Shown: piece after piece, positions 43,421 through 54,917 of the stretch
Layout: the number at the start of each line of letters is the position of its first letter
Position numbering within the stretch: position 1 is the first letter of the stretch
DNA from: Massospora cicadina
Lineage: Eukaryota > Entomophthoromycota > Entomophthoromycetes > Entomophthorales > Entomophthoraceae
Assembly: GCA_022478985.1 (NCBI GenBank)
Contig: JAKSZP010012140.1
Coordinates: 41,435-105,434 of the forward strand
DNA: 64,000 bases
Direction: 5' to 3'
The notes under the pieces: model-generated
Told to the model about the DNA's origin: nothing
The model's database searches: none
Seen by the model: only the letters and a program-made list of their open reading frames with translations
Program-made: the position numbers and the translations under genes

Positions 43421-45119
43421 AGAATATAGCTAAAATTTTTATTGATTACAAATAAAGACTACAGATCCACAGCGGGTTCCTCCTGGACTTATTCACACCC
43501 CCAGGTGTGTTTTTCCATCAAAAAATGATGGAGGGTAGTTTGCAACCCTTAACACTGAGAGTACATACCCCACGGTATCCTCAGAAACAGTATACTTACC
43601 AACATTTTGTAATAATAACGTTTGTTAAACTTCCCCATTTTCTGAAAATCATCTTTGGGTCAAGAGCAGGTTCTCAGGGGTGATGTGATAAACAGGAAGC
43701 TTTTCAATATTTGCCCTGAAAGACTTTACATCTGACTCATTTTTATTTATATTAAACCCATTAAACATGACGTTTTCGGAATCAGAGACAAAAAATCCAA
43801 TCTGAAGCGGCTTGTAATTCATAATTCTTTACCAACATGGTGATACTCCTTATGATGGGGAATTGCCAAGCTTCATGGGAGGGAGATCCATGGCAGCAAT
43901 AACCTCAAAAGTTTTATTGATTTTGACTCAGGCTAGAATCATGTAAACCTTAATTTCATCAAAACTGAGGGAGTAGCAGCGGGAGCCACTGCCCCATCAA
44001 AAGCAAAACCCATTTTTGTGGGATCCATATTTGTAAGGGTCTTATCAAGTATATCCTCAGCCAAACTAATCGAGTCATTTAACTTTAACTATTGATTAGA
44101 CCCCAATGAGCCTCACAATTGCCCAAAATCTAAAAATTTTGAAGAAAATGAAATCTCTTAATATAAAGGAAAAGCTTGAGTGCTCAGGGGCGGTATTTTA
44201 GAGGTCTCTATGAATGAAACCAACGCGGCTAAATTACCTGGTTTTTTAAATATCAGGGCTAAACCCCCATTTTCCTCTAAAATCCTCTGCCACCAAAAGT
44301 AAGGATAAAAGCTTCTACCTCCAAAATAGTGCTAAACTTTCTGGTTGGTATTTATTGGGGTCGATGTGGGTGAAAAGGTTATGCTAAATTACCTGTCCAT
44401 TTTCTGGTTGGGGCGGGGAAATCACCCAAAAGAGCCTCAATCAGAATATTAAAGTCAGCAAGGGGAGTTCACTATACTAGAAGTTCCTTACTGGTGGCTT
44501 AGGAGTGAAACTAAGAGATGACATTTTTACTACGTCAGACAAAGGTAAAGTATGGCCCAAACGCACTAACTACTTATTTATTGTCACAAGGGGCGTCCCG
44601 CCTGGCGGAGAGTATAGAACTCATAGTAGGTTAAAAGGAAACCACGTTAGGATAACTTACTTTCAGAATGCTTTCCAATCCCTCAACTGAATTCCTTAAA
44701 TGAGGCTGTTCACATAACACTTAAAGACTTAATCCACTATGCTGGGAGACTATCAATACAGCAAATCTACGTTATGAGAGGTCATATGAGAATTATAAAT
44801 TATTTATAAGGATAGAAGCTTCATAATCCATGGAAGCTAGAAGCTGTTGAATCTCAAAATTTACTTCCTGGTTTTGGTTTCTTTATTACCAGCAGTATCC
44901 AAAAAACGCTCTGAAACCACCAGGTAAGAGCAGGTATGGTAGTGACTTCCAATTTTGCAGTGGTGCGAGTAACGCTGAGTTTTACAAAAGTAAAATAAAC
45001 AAAAAAGCTGTGGTAATAAGCATCATGACCATGACAAATGGCAAGTACCCAGTTGATAATCAACAAGAGCCCCACTTAGAGAACTTTATGCACATATTTT
45101 ATTAATGTTGGTCAACTAT
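43421..45119 (-). pseudogene. Gag region of B2, poorly recognisable
   Basis: Position inside the 5' LTR makes this gag. A short N-terminal frame (44854-45075) and acidic stretches exist, but I cannot place a capsid or knuckle motif. The expected PBS just inside 45120 is too decayed to call. A small + strand open stretch at 44505-44690 is taken as chance. Confidence 0.45.
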
Positions 45120-45989
45120 TGTCATAAGAGTGTCTTTAAATTCTTCATTCACAGAGAAATAGTGGGGAATTCCCCACCACACAAACCAGGTATTTAACCT
45201 CTAACAACAGGGAAACAGAGCACTGTAGAGGAGTTTGGTACCCAAAGGCCCCAGGGCAAGGGTATAAAAATCTGAATAAACTCCCAAATAAGCTAAAATC
45301 ACTAGAGCCTGTTAGACCGCAACTTAGGGTCATCATAAGGTGAAATTGTGTCAAAGGTTCTTGGGCCTTCAATAAGCAGATATAAGTTTCAATAAGTGTA
45401 ACAGGATCTGACGATAATTTGGAATGAATGCAATGATCTAAATTATTCAAGACCTCCTAAAGGGGATTGGCAAGGAAGATTAACCATTTGCTCATAATAT
45501 AATTAAAAAATTTGGGTTTATTGTAAACAAGTTGATGAACAAATTCTGTGTCAAAAATTGGTATCAAACAATTGAGGGGGATCATCATCCATTGGCGAGG
45601 CACTGCACCCAAATTGACAATAAATGCAACTTTCCATTCATCGTCATACTGTAGCTTGAGTAAGCTTGCACTTGGGTGACTAACTAAAGCTAATTTAACC
45701 AGATTTTGTAATATTATAAACTAAACGGGATTAAATCCCCATTCTCAGATTAAACATAAAAGCCCGTCTTAATTTTCAATAAAGCTGGTGCATTTTAACG
45801 CCATGTATATAACGCTTATCTGAGCATCACATTCACCTCCAGAACCAACTTGGGACATATCTTACATTAGCATGAGTTGGTTTATAGAGCGCGTGATGTC
45901 TGGTTGGCCTGCCAAGTTGATTATCTTTGACTCATCACGCTCGACCTTAATTCAACGTCAGTCCCACAATGATTTCATTTAACATGACA
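45120..45989 (-). repeat. 5' LTR of B2
   Basis: Partner of 39090-39963, ending ATGACA just before the TSD GGCTC. The reverse strand begins TGTCATGTTAAATG. Confidence 0.9.
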
Positions 45990-46920
45990 GGCTCAGATGC
46001 CCAAGTATCTCATTTCCTAAATTTTCTCATTCATGGGGTGCCTCAGGAAATACTTAGCAACTGAATCCATGTTTTACATCTATATTATTGGAGGAGCAGT
46101 TCAAGAACCTCTTGAACTTACCTTTTCATCCTAATGCCTTACGCCCTCATTCTGATGGGCAGATAGAATGAGTAAGACTAGTTTGGAACAATTATTGAAA
46201 TGATATCAGTGGCTAATCATTTATATTGAGCCTCACTCCTTCCTTTAACGCAATTTATCTACAACAACCATTATTCTTTGTTTAAGTGTTCTAACTTCTT
46301 TGCAAATTATGGCTTTTACCCCGAATTTAACATGGGACCCAGTTGTGGTCCTGAGGTAAAAGCTGTGGTTTACTTACCATGCTTATCAGAAAAGTACACC
46401 AGGAATTAAACATAAACTTAGAGGCAGCCATGAAGATCTACAAAGAAAATGCAGATGGTAGAGGAGGGTATGACCTGAATGTGTGGAAGAAAATCTTGTG
46501 ATGCTTGATTCTGAGAACATCTCAATATTGTAGTCATGCAAGAAACTGGGGCCAAATCGTATAGGACATTACCGCATTGTTAGAAAGGTGGGCATGGATT
46601 CTAACCGTTGGATCTTCCACCAAAGTTCCAAGTATTAGACACATTCTACTAGAGCAAACTGATTCTTTAGAGGGACCCCTCTTAAGATCACAGAGTCATA
46701 TCTCATAGATGGGGCACCTTAGTGGGAATTGGAGGAAAATTCGGCCTCCCATTTTGTAATTAGAAGGCTTGAGTAATTAATATCATAGTAAATTTCTTGT
46801 CACCTGAGAAAACAGCTGGTTTAAAAACTATTATTGTGCTCATGCGCAGGACTCCATTGATATATTCCACAAGATATTTCCTGATGCTGCAGGCCCTGAG
46901 CCAACCCAAAAGTCGCCGCC
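45990..46920 (+). pseudogene. Integrase 3' part and chromodomain-like tail of B1
   Basis: After the TSD, B1 continues: IHGVPQEILSN (about 46025-46065), FTSIYWRS (46075-46100), then, in other frames, PYALILMG equivalent to PHSDGQIE, the TDGQTER block with the catalytic Glu (46140-46170). KIYKENADRH (46430-46460), KLGPNRIGHYRIVRKVGMD (46545-46595) and AHAQDSIDIFHKIFPDAAGP (46835-46895) match the integrase tail and chromodomain C-terminal helix of fungal chromoviruses. Confidence 0.78.
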
Positions 46921-47559
46921 ATAAAACTTGCTCCAGCTCATAAAACGTTTCCCTAGCAAAAGCCTCAGGAGGAGAGGTAGTGGCTCAAAAGCAGAGGGTA
47001 ATGCCGTATCCTATTGGTGGAATTCTGGCTAGTTGGGTTGCTCGCTTGGTGACAGCCTGATTTCCCACAATATGACAGATTCAGTATTCTTAATATGTTT
47101 TGCAGCCTAAGAGATAGGAGGCCAAAGTTACCCTCTTAGCTAACAAAGCTTTAACCCTTTTTAAAGAAGGAAAGATTAAGTATATTATGATTAAGTTTTA
47201 AATAATAAATTATAATTTTTCAACAATAACCAAAATTTTATACCCCTTGTGAACAAAAAACACAATTGTTATTGATTAAGAATCAAGATTATTCTCATGC
47301 AATTATTTATATATAAGGGAAAGGTTATATAATGGGTATATCAGAGGAATGACATAAGGCAATGCTTAGGCTTCACAAATCTTCCTCCTTTTCTATATTT
47401 CTAATCAAGCAGGAATCGGGATCCAGGGATGCATCCAACATTAATTAATAGTTTTAATTGATATTGTCAGAATTGAGATCTGAGAATGCAATCTGGACTA
47501 TAATGATATTTGTGAATATTAATCTTAATCCAACCAATGTATTTCTGATGGCGTTTAGT
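46921..47559. other. Unassigned sequence after B1
   Basis: AT-rich, stop-rich. The 3' LTR of B1 might lie here but has no visible partner. Confidence 0.3.
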
Positions 47560-47815
47560 ACTCTGATTGTTGCAAACAAGTCAGAATGGATAGCAACTTG
47601 TTTGGAGCCAATCACAGTGCTGAACAAGCTTGGCACTTCCTCGTGGTTTATACAGTCTAGCCAAGCATTTGTATGTTTAATAATTCTTATTATTTATTGA
47701 GAGTACTTTGAAATGGATGGTAGCTTGTCTGGTGCTAAGCAGAGTGTCAAACAAGCTTTGCACTTTTTTCATGGCTTGTACAGCTTCAGTCAATAAGTCA
47801 AATGTAAGATAAATT
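47560..47815. repeat. Two-unit diverged tandem duplication, about 130 bp
   Basis: Unit 1 (about 47578-47665) and unit 2 (about 47708-47795) share AATGGAT, ACTTGTTTGG/GCTTGTCTGG, CAGAGTGT/CACAGTGC, AACAAGCTT, GCACTT, and GTTTATACAG/GCTTGTACAG in the same order. No further unit is visible. An 80-codon open stretch (47458-47700) overlaps but has no domain. Confidence 0.5.
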
Positions 47816-48044
47816 CATCTCGCTGAGGCTTAGGCTCTAACCAATGGAAAGCGAGCTGGGTGAAGTCATAGGTTAAAAGTAGTATGCTCCTAGCCATTCA
47901 GGAGCAAGTAATATTGCACTTGTTTGAAACCCCTCAGGCTATAAAAAGGGGTTCTAAAATCGTGAGCTCTTTTCATACATTAGTATTAGTATATATAGTA
48001 TATAAATTATATATATATTAAAATTGATAATTATAAAGATTGCC
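47816..48044. other. AT-rich spacer
   Basis: Contains a TATA-rich run (47985-48020). No gene seen. Confidence 0.3.
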
Positions 48045-48995
48045 CCTAAGGTAGTTGAGAGAGGGGAACCTGATGTTAAGGTCGATGCTCCAATACCCTT
48101 CATTAGAGAGCAGATATTGGTTTCTCCAACATGCATGACATAACTGTGGCACAGATTAGGAATAAGGAGAAGCTTTATTAAGTCCAATGGAGTTAAGTTG
48201 CTCGCCATCCCTAATCTAAAAACATATTCTAGATCAACGTTTGGTAAACTCCATGCCCAGGTTAGTTCTAAGGGTATTATGAGGGGGTTGCCAGAATTTC
48301 ATTTACAGCATCTAGTTTAATAATTATTAAAATAATAAGAAAAGGGTCATTGCGTTTGTTTGTTAAATGGGGATTTGGGTCTTATTCAAAATATCACAAT
48401 GATCAAATATGGCAAAACTTCAACTTCAATCTAAACTTTTTTATGGGACTAATCAATTTACAACACTACTGTTGGTAAGTTAAATTCTTTTGGCTTGATT
48501 TGGCTCAGTGCCACACAAGATGAACATTCTAAACCTCCCCCAATTTCCTTATAATAAATTTCACTATACCAGCATCCTTATTGGTTGACTCCTTTAATAA
48601 AACACTATAGTATTTATATCAATTAAATATTTTTTGGCTTTGCTAAAGACCTCCTTAAGCAAATCTCAAATCATATTGGACATTTTAAACTCACGAATTT
48701 ATAAAAAATTGTTTCATCATTTAATAAAACCTGGGCCGCTTTGTTTTAAGCCCCAAAACTAGACTCTGAGTTGCAATTTCTAACTGGACTTCTCTATAGA
48801 GCCCAAGCAAATATTCGTTCTCTTAGTCTACCAAAATGTTAATAAAAATTAAATTTAAATCTTTATTAGTCATCTTGGTATCAACACTTTCTGCAGTGTT
48901 CTATTTCCTCTTGTAATAGTGTTTTTCAAAAAGTGTTTGGACGTGCATTCCTATCATTTCTTTAAGAACAAGAGAGTTAAGACACTCTCTTAACA
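48045..48995 (+). repeat. Repeat R, copy B
   Basis: Aligns with R-A from TATTAAGTCCAA through GGGGGTTGCC, CCCCCAATTTCCTTATA and TTGGTTGACTCCTTT to the terminal hairpin. The hairpin at 48970-48991 (AAGAGAGT and ACTCTCTT) pairs perfectly. The first hairpin (48568-48585) is partly eroded and the second is lost. It is the most decayed of the three copies. Confidence 0.62.
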
Positions 48996-49649
48996 TGTCA
49001 AGTGAGAATTACCTAAAAATATTTCCAAGGTACTTCCAGAACCAGAGTAGCCACTTCGCTCATTCAGTTCCATAATTTTACTACAAATACTTCCAATGCT
49101 ATATGAGGGAGCGGAATAAGCACTACCCACCATATGCACACTATCAAGCTGCTCAAGCACCAGTAATTAGTGTGGAATGGGGACAATGCATGACCAGAAC
49201 ACATACTGTTAGAACCAGGTGAGGCTAAGTTAGCTCTGGTTGCAAACTTTCAGTTCTCAAGAACCACACAAGAGCCCAATTAACTCTTCATATAAAGGCC
49301 ATGAAGCCTGAAAGCCAATGAAGGTTAAACACCTTAGTAAGTTCATGACAGTTGCAATATGCGCCATGATTCATGAAATGCTTATTAACAATATTACAAA
49401 CTTTAAAAGATTAATATGGAAAATAGTTTAAAATAAAAGGGACATGAGAAAGCCCAATATCAGTAATTCTCACATGTAAGAACACTAATCTATATAATAA
49501 GAACTGGTCTGTGGATTACTGCGCTGTCCTTGGGTACTGCAACTAGTTCTTAGGTTACAAATATTCTGCAGTCCACACTTTAGAGGAAAAGGTCATAATT
49601 ACAAAATTGTCATAAATTTGGGTTAAGGAAGAATTAAGGGGCATACTAT
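48996..49649. other. Unassigned AT-rich sequence
   Basis: No motif, repeat or RNA gene recognised between R-B and the left edge of C1. Confidence 0.3.
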
Positions 49650-49899
49650 GATTGGCTGCTTTCTAATTTGGTTTCACAAAACCTTTTAAAACAGTTTTCT
49701 AATAAAGACAAGCTCCAAATTCGGAGGTCCAGTGCTCAATTGGTACTAATCTTGTTAAAATGGAAATTTATATTGGGGTCTGAAAAGGGAGAGTTAGAGC
49801 TGATGTTCAGAGATATAAAATTTTGTAAAATTGTTTTGTCTTTCTATAAAAACTAAAAAAAGGATTTGGAATTTGAGGATTGAGAAAAATTTAGTTAAA

Positions 49900-50810
49900 T
49901 GGTGATAGTAGGGGAGAACTTATCTGGTTAAAATTCGAAAATCCGACACTATAGTTGGAGAATTTTTAGACAAGAGTCTAATATTATCATCATACAACCA
50001 TTAGGAAAGGTGGATTTTGAAGTGGGTGATTTAATGCGATAATAGTTGAAGTTGCCTCTTGGTCAATTACCTACTGTGGAAAGCCTTACACTTATGCTAG
50101 GCCGCCTCCAGTGCAGCCCAAGCCGCCAATCTGTCAGATTTAGTATTCAAACGCTCAACATATGAAGAACAAGCCCAAAAAATCCTTCTGGAGGAGTTTT
50201 ATGCCACTAAAAATGCAAATGAGAATAATAGCCAACACCAGTATTTAATAAGATACAACATCTTTAAGATAATAAAGATGATCTACTATACAAAGAGAAT
50301 AAAGGTGCTGATGACCACATGGAATACCTAGTAAGAATATGGTGAGCTAAAAAACATAACAATATCTCCTGCACTTGCTAGAATTTTCCAAGCAGGTTTA
50401 GAAAACCTAAAGCTAACAAAAACTGGACAATGCAACTACAACAGCTGTCCCAACAGAGGCTTATTTAATATTTTAGAAAACAATCATCAAATCTTTGCAT
50501 TCCACAGCAACTCACTGTGCCAGCTACTAAACTTGCATCATATCAACTCAAAAGGTACTCAAGTAAAATGATCTTACATGGATGATTCATTTAGTAACCT
50601 TTATCATAAGTTAAAATTCAGTCCTGCGTTAGCTAATTACTTCTATCAAGCTATCAAACTCCATAAATTTGAAACAGGGGCACAAAACAAGAACACTACT
50701 CACCAACACTGGAGCTACCCACACCATAGGGTCACTTTTGGATACGCCGCCCCAATTCTTTCTGACATGGGCTCATCAATAGATATTACGACTAAAAACT
50801 CCTATTAGAT
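49900..50810 (+). pseudogene. Possible Gag of C1
   Basis: Stop-rich sequence with Gln/Asn- and Lys-rich segments and the 76-codon stretch 50578-50808 (FSNLYHKLKFSPALANYFYQ). Placed as gag by its position upstream of the RT. No knuckle or capsid motif was proven. Confidence 0.3.
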
Positions 50811-51329
50811 ATTGTTTGGGAAGACATTATTTATTGTGAAGTGGATTTTCTGTTGGCGAGGGTCTCATAAAGCTTGTTTGGCTAAGTGTTTGACCTCCAA
50901 GTGGAATAGTGGGTAAAATACGCTATATCTTGACATGGTAGTTTAATCCATAATCATTTACAATTGTTGCTCTCTTAACAGGTTATAAAAGAGAATGGAT
51001 ACACACAAACTTTAAAATAAATTAATGTTATATGAAAAATAAAAATGGTTATAGAATTCTTGTTGGATGCCTATTACAACCCTCTGGATTCAGTCAATGC
51101 TATGCACCTGTCTACCTATCTGTATGGCGAGATATATGAAAATATAAACAATTTGAACTATATGTACAATCAATAAAGAGAAGAATTGGTAAAGATCCTC
51201 ACTCAATTAATATGCATTTTGTCATGACAGTAATGACATTCCCCTCTTGACCCTAGGTTTGCATTGTAATGACATTAACAATGCTAAACCCATTGTTGAT
51301 GTCCTTACTACCTATTTAAAGCCTAAGAA
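50811..51329. other. C1 spacer, presumably protease region
   Basis: Stops in all frames. No Asp-Thr/Ser-Gly motif could be identified. Confidence 0.25.
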
Positions 51330-51487
51330 AATATGTTATTACGGACATTAAGAAGGGGCAGGCCTATGACTTTATCCAAACCTCCTAATATGGCCGTTCC
51401 TAGCTGTAGTCGTCCCCAAAGGAAAGTGAGACCTCTGGTTGTGCATCAACTACATTACAAAGAACTGAGTAACCAAGAAACATGCAT
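51330..51487 (+). pseudogene. Reverse transcriptase, fingers part, of C1
   Basis: In one frame 51398-51480 reads AVVVPKGK, stop, DLWLCINYITKN, stop, VTKKHA. This is the Gypsy fingers motif VVVPKKxGKWRLCxDYRKLNxVT. It ends at the TSD AAGAAACATGCAT (51475-51487), where HL-2 begins. Confidence 0.72.
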
Positions 51488-53422
51488 AATTTTATTTAAC
51501 GAGGTAAGAGACCAGGGGATAGACATTACCAAACTAAAAACTTAAACTTAAAAATAACGTAACTAATTGATTCAAACAAAACATAATATGAGATTTTAAA
51601 TGAAACACACCAAACAAAAACAACCAACCAGGTGGGCAGTGGAGATCGCTTATCCCTCCATTGAGGAAAAGGAGGGGGGATTAGGGGGCTCATCTTCAGC
51701 AGCAGCTATCTCTTCCCAGAGTAGGGTGCATGTCAAGGTAGATAGCAAGGGCGTTGGTGCATTGGCGGTATATGGTTAAATGTCTTTGATGATTGGAACT
51801 TCCAAGTAATTGCCAACCATAAAAATGGCAGTAATATATTCGGCTAAAGCTTTTCAGCTTTAATGCAGGCGTCTGGTAGTTAAACGAATGTGGTAATATT
51901 GGTTTAGGTAATCTTAGCTTTTGGATTCTGTGCTACAGCTACCATGTTCAAAATAGTGTTGGTGACATTTTTGTGTAGTCGTTTTACATTAATCTTCCTT
52001 TTTGGAGTAAGATTTTTGGGGATAACAGGAGGTGGAAGTCCTCATGTGAGCACTGCCACTGATTTGGCGGTGGCTTTGCGGAGTGGATGGCAATCTGTTG
52101 TGGCAGCTGCTTCTACTGCAAGCTGGTGGTCACTGTGGAATGGTTTGGCATTTGGCCATGGGGAATATAAGTGAGGGGAGAATTTTGCATCCCATTTTGT
52201 ATTGCAGAACTGGTCAACTTGCAGCGATGGTCTTCAATGATATTACCTGATTCATCAATTTCATCCAAAAACTCTCATGGGATCTGAAAAATTGTGTTGG
52301 GGAATCGGTGTATGGTTGAGGATTGGCTAATTATTAATGATTGCATGGGATCGAACTGGGGTCCATCATGCACTTGATCAGAAGAATCATGTGTGGCACT
52401 GAGGCAAGGAGAAGGCTGATTGGTGGCTGCAGGTGCAGCTGCAGTAACCAGCTTTGGGGGAGGGGGAGGTAGGATCATACCTCATGCTAGAATTGGTGAG
52501 GGGTGTGCAGTGGATTAATGGCTGTCAGATGACTATCAGCGCCGTTAGAAGCAGCTAGATATAGGCGCTTGCAATTGAGTGCTCTACCTCAAAAAAGGAT
52601 GAACAAATTATCTGTCCGCCCTCAGTGCGGGCCCAGAACAGATGGTCAGGGGCAGAGGGGATAGCATCACGAGGGGGAATTATTGGGGCAATTCTGTTCA
52701 TTTAAGAGCTGATGGTGGCATACGCTCAAGGCCCAGTAAGGCGTGTGGCCCCATTTGGGACCACAAATTGTAAGATGAGGTTGGAGCCATAGGCTATCAA
52801 ACCTTCCATCAGCTCCTTGTGGAGCACCTCAGGGGGAAGGTGGGTAGGCAAACATCAAACTGAACCATCAAAGTGGTGTCCACTGGGAGCCAGGTCCAAG
52901 TTGTTGGGAGAGGTGTATCCTGGAAGACCAGGGGCACCATTGCCACAGTGGCAGCATCAGCTTCGCAGGTGAAGCTGATATCAAAATACCCCTTATAGGG
53001 GTGGAAGTCAATAAAGCAGGCGGTATGTATCACCGCCTGAGCCATTTTGATAATGGCTTGGTTATTGTAGGGGGAAAGTTTTCCCATATTTGACACTAAA
53101 GCCAAAAAACATGTTGCTCCAGTGGAGCACTAGGGGGCAACGAGGCACTGATTTGGTTTGAGTGAGGTGGGCGTCAAGATCCTTGGGAGGAACGTTTTGT
53201 CCCAGGGGTTTAGTATGACTTGGCGAGCTAGTCTATGCGCGTTTTCCTGTCAGGCATAAAATGGCTGGGGGGTTTCGCCACTGGCCCACACTGGGGCAGC
53301 AGACGGGGGTTTATGATGACATTGGAGCGAAACTATGGCGGGTGATTAAGATTTACTTTTTATTAACCATATAAATTGCTCAGAAAGTTATGCTGAGTGG
53401 AAATAGACAAAGAAACATGCAT
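51475..53422 (-). mobile_element. HL-2: ORF1-only non-LTR retroelement with target-site duplication
   Basis: The element body is 51488-53409 (1922 bp), between perfect 13-bp copies of AAGAAACATGCAT (51475-51487 and 53410-53422). It is antisense to C1 and separates two adjoining parts of its RT. It is colinear with HL-1 from the 5' end (CAGCATAACTTTCTGAGC on the - strand) to the 3' GTTAAATAAAAT. The 3' end carries an A-rich simple tail, not a long poly(A). Confidence 0.88.
52200..53110 (-). pseudogene. ORF1-like protein of HL-2, knuckle destroyed
   Basis: The N-terminal frame (52809-53105) reads IIKMAQAVIHTACFIDFHPY, then KGYFDISFTCEAD, AATVAMVPLVFQDTPLP. These match HL-1 almost residue for residue. 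The knuckle (about 52560-52615) reads CSSFFEVEHSIASA, so the second and last Cys are gone. A Pro/Ala-rich tail (52275-52478) matches the 6956-7150 frame of HL-1. Stops and a frameshift separate the parts. Confidence 0.68.
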
Positions 53423-54060
53423 TCTTTGTTGCTGATTGTAATTTTTATCGCCACAGGGGGCGCACAATATTTCACTAATATCAACTTTTACTCTTAATAC
53501 TACTTACTGGTGATGAAGGAAAAATCCATTCTGAAAATAGTGTTTGTTACCAAATTTAGTCATTTTAAGAAACCTCAAATATCTTCTAGTCTTACTAAGG
53601 CACCTAGAACCCTCCAAAAAGCTGTAAAAATTATTCTGCAGATCAACTTGTTAAAGTTTAACTGTCTATCTCAGTAACATTTCATCTTTTACTCTAATTT
53701 CCAGCAACAACTCCAGGACCTAAGAGTGGCATTTTGGTTGATTAATGAATCTAATATAAAATTAATATGTCAAAATTAATGCTTTGCGCTAAGGATCTGA
53801 AGCTTCAGGGACATAACATCTTCCTGGTAGGATGTGCAATAACTCTCTAAGATTAAAACAATTTACACATGGATGGTCCCAGACAATTCAGCAAATATCT
53901 TTAGTCTTTTGGGATCCTTTAACTACTAAGCTATTACAAAAACCAGCAAGGTAGTTGCCCCATTGTATCAACTTCAGAAGAAAGAAATCCAAAGAAAAGT
54001 TGCTAACACCTTCCACCAGAGTTTTATTAGCTTAAGAAATGCATTTATTAAGCTCTCATA
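53423..54060 (+). pseudogene. Reverse transcriptase, palm to connection, of C1
   Basis: Directly after the TSD: TGGAQYFTNINFYS (53451-53492) is the palm strand with the first catalytic Asp position (usually F.K.DLRSAY; here Asn), then KSILKIVFVTKFSHF (53520-53565). Downstream SKVVAPLYQLQKKEI and FHQSFISLRNAFI (53945-54055) are the RT-RNase H connection (VVAPLYxLxKK). The YxDD region is lost. Confidence 0.72.
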
Positions 54061-54460
54061 GTGATCTTTTATAACTTTGTTAAGAGCTTTAATTGTTCAT
54101 AAATTCTAGAGAGTCAGCCATCTGAGCTTTTCACACGGAGCTACAGGGAGATAAGTACATATATGACAAATTTTATCATCAGGAAATTTGCTCCAGCGGA
54201 ATAGAATTATTCTTCTTACATAAAAGAAGTCCTGATTGTAGTGTTTACTCTTAGGAGATCTCAGTACTACCTGTTGGACCAGTGAGCCACTATAATCACA
54301 AACAATTTGGTGGCGAGCTTTCTGTTAAAATTCATCCTGAATACATTCCAAGTATGTTGGCAGTATAAACTAGTGGAGTTTGACTTCCAGTTTGTTTATC
54401 TTCCTGGACGACTCAATGCAGGGGCAGATGGGGTTAGTGAAAATTTTACAACAGCTTCAC
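54061..54460 (+). pseudogene. RNase H of C1
   Basis: Recognisable in shifting frames: LRRSQYYLLDQ-like sequence (54250-54280), ITNNLVASFLLKFILNTF (54295-54345), then YKLVEFDFQFVYLPGRLNAG and ADGVS (54365-54440). The last block is a close match to the RNase H C-terminus (LxEFDFxFVYxPGRxNAGADGLSR). TDH has become TNN. Confidence 0.75.
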
Positions 54461-54917
54461 AGGGCTGGCGATTTTCCATATAGGATATACTTTTTTAAAA
54501 TGTTCTCCTGCTATTGTGGAAGTTTCTACAAGATTCTGAAGTGTCAAACGAGATAAGGATATACTTTTGTTCAAAAACGTTATATAAACTTTTTATTTTT
54601 TAAAACCACTTGTATGTATGCCTCAAATGACCAGTCTCTTGAAATGCAAGAATCAAATGCATACAGTGGATGAAATAATTCCACAATATTGCCAAGCATT
54701 TAATAGAATAAGCCACATTGATGAGAATTTTTGAAGTATACTGGGGGATAAATGCTACACCAATAACAATAATTATGTAGCCATCTGACATGCTTGCAAA
54801 AGATTGTCATTTCATCAGGTGCACAGAAACCCATGAACCTTATAGAAACGCCTTAACTATTTGAAATGTGGGCTATAACTGTCATGGTTAAATGACGTCA
54901 TAGTGGGGACCAACCCT
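54461..54917. other. C1 integrase region or spacer, unresolved
   Basis: Should hold the integrase zinc region of C1 by position, but no HHCC pattern is visible. An antisense open stretch (54600-54791) has no domain. Confidence 0.3.

Larger units (their letters stand above)
39085..45994 (-). mobile_element. B2: complete chromovirus-type Gypsy element nested in B1
   Basis: LTRs 39090-39963 and 45120-45989 have TG/CA-type ends (TGTAAAG or TGTCATA to GACA or AACA on the + strand). A perfect 5-bp TSD GGCTC flanks the element at 39085-39089 and 45990-45994. Protease, RT, integrase and chromodomain-like segments occur in order on the - strand. It lies antisense inside the B1 integrase, which reads on across the gap. 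Confidence 0.92.
29050..46920 (+). mobile_element. B1: chromovirus-type Ty3/Gypsy relic split by two nested elements
   Basis: Three blocks read as one element once the nested insertions are subtracted: 29050-29818 (protease), 36956-39089 (RT, RNase H, start of integrase) and 45990-46920 (end of integrase, chromodomain-like tail). Each junction has a perfect 5-bp TSD (AAATT; GGCTC). It is heavily decayed. No LTRs of its own were found, and whether E3 also sits inside it is unresolved. Confidence 0.8.
49650..54480 (+). mobile_element. C1: Ty3/Gypsy relic of a third family, split by HL-2
   Basis: Possible gag (49900-50780), RT in two parts (51330-51487 and 53423-54060) and RNase H (54061-54460) lie in order on the + strand. 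The RT wording differs from families A and B. No LTRs were found. HL-2 divides the RT with a 13-bp TSD. Confidence 0.7.

Noticed and set aside
46921..47559. Search for the 3' LTR of B1
   Set aside because: No segment matches anything upstream of 29050 well enough to claim an LTR pair.
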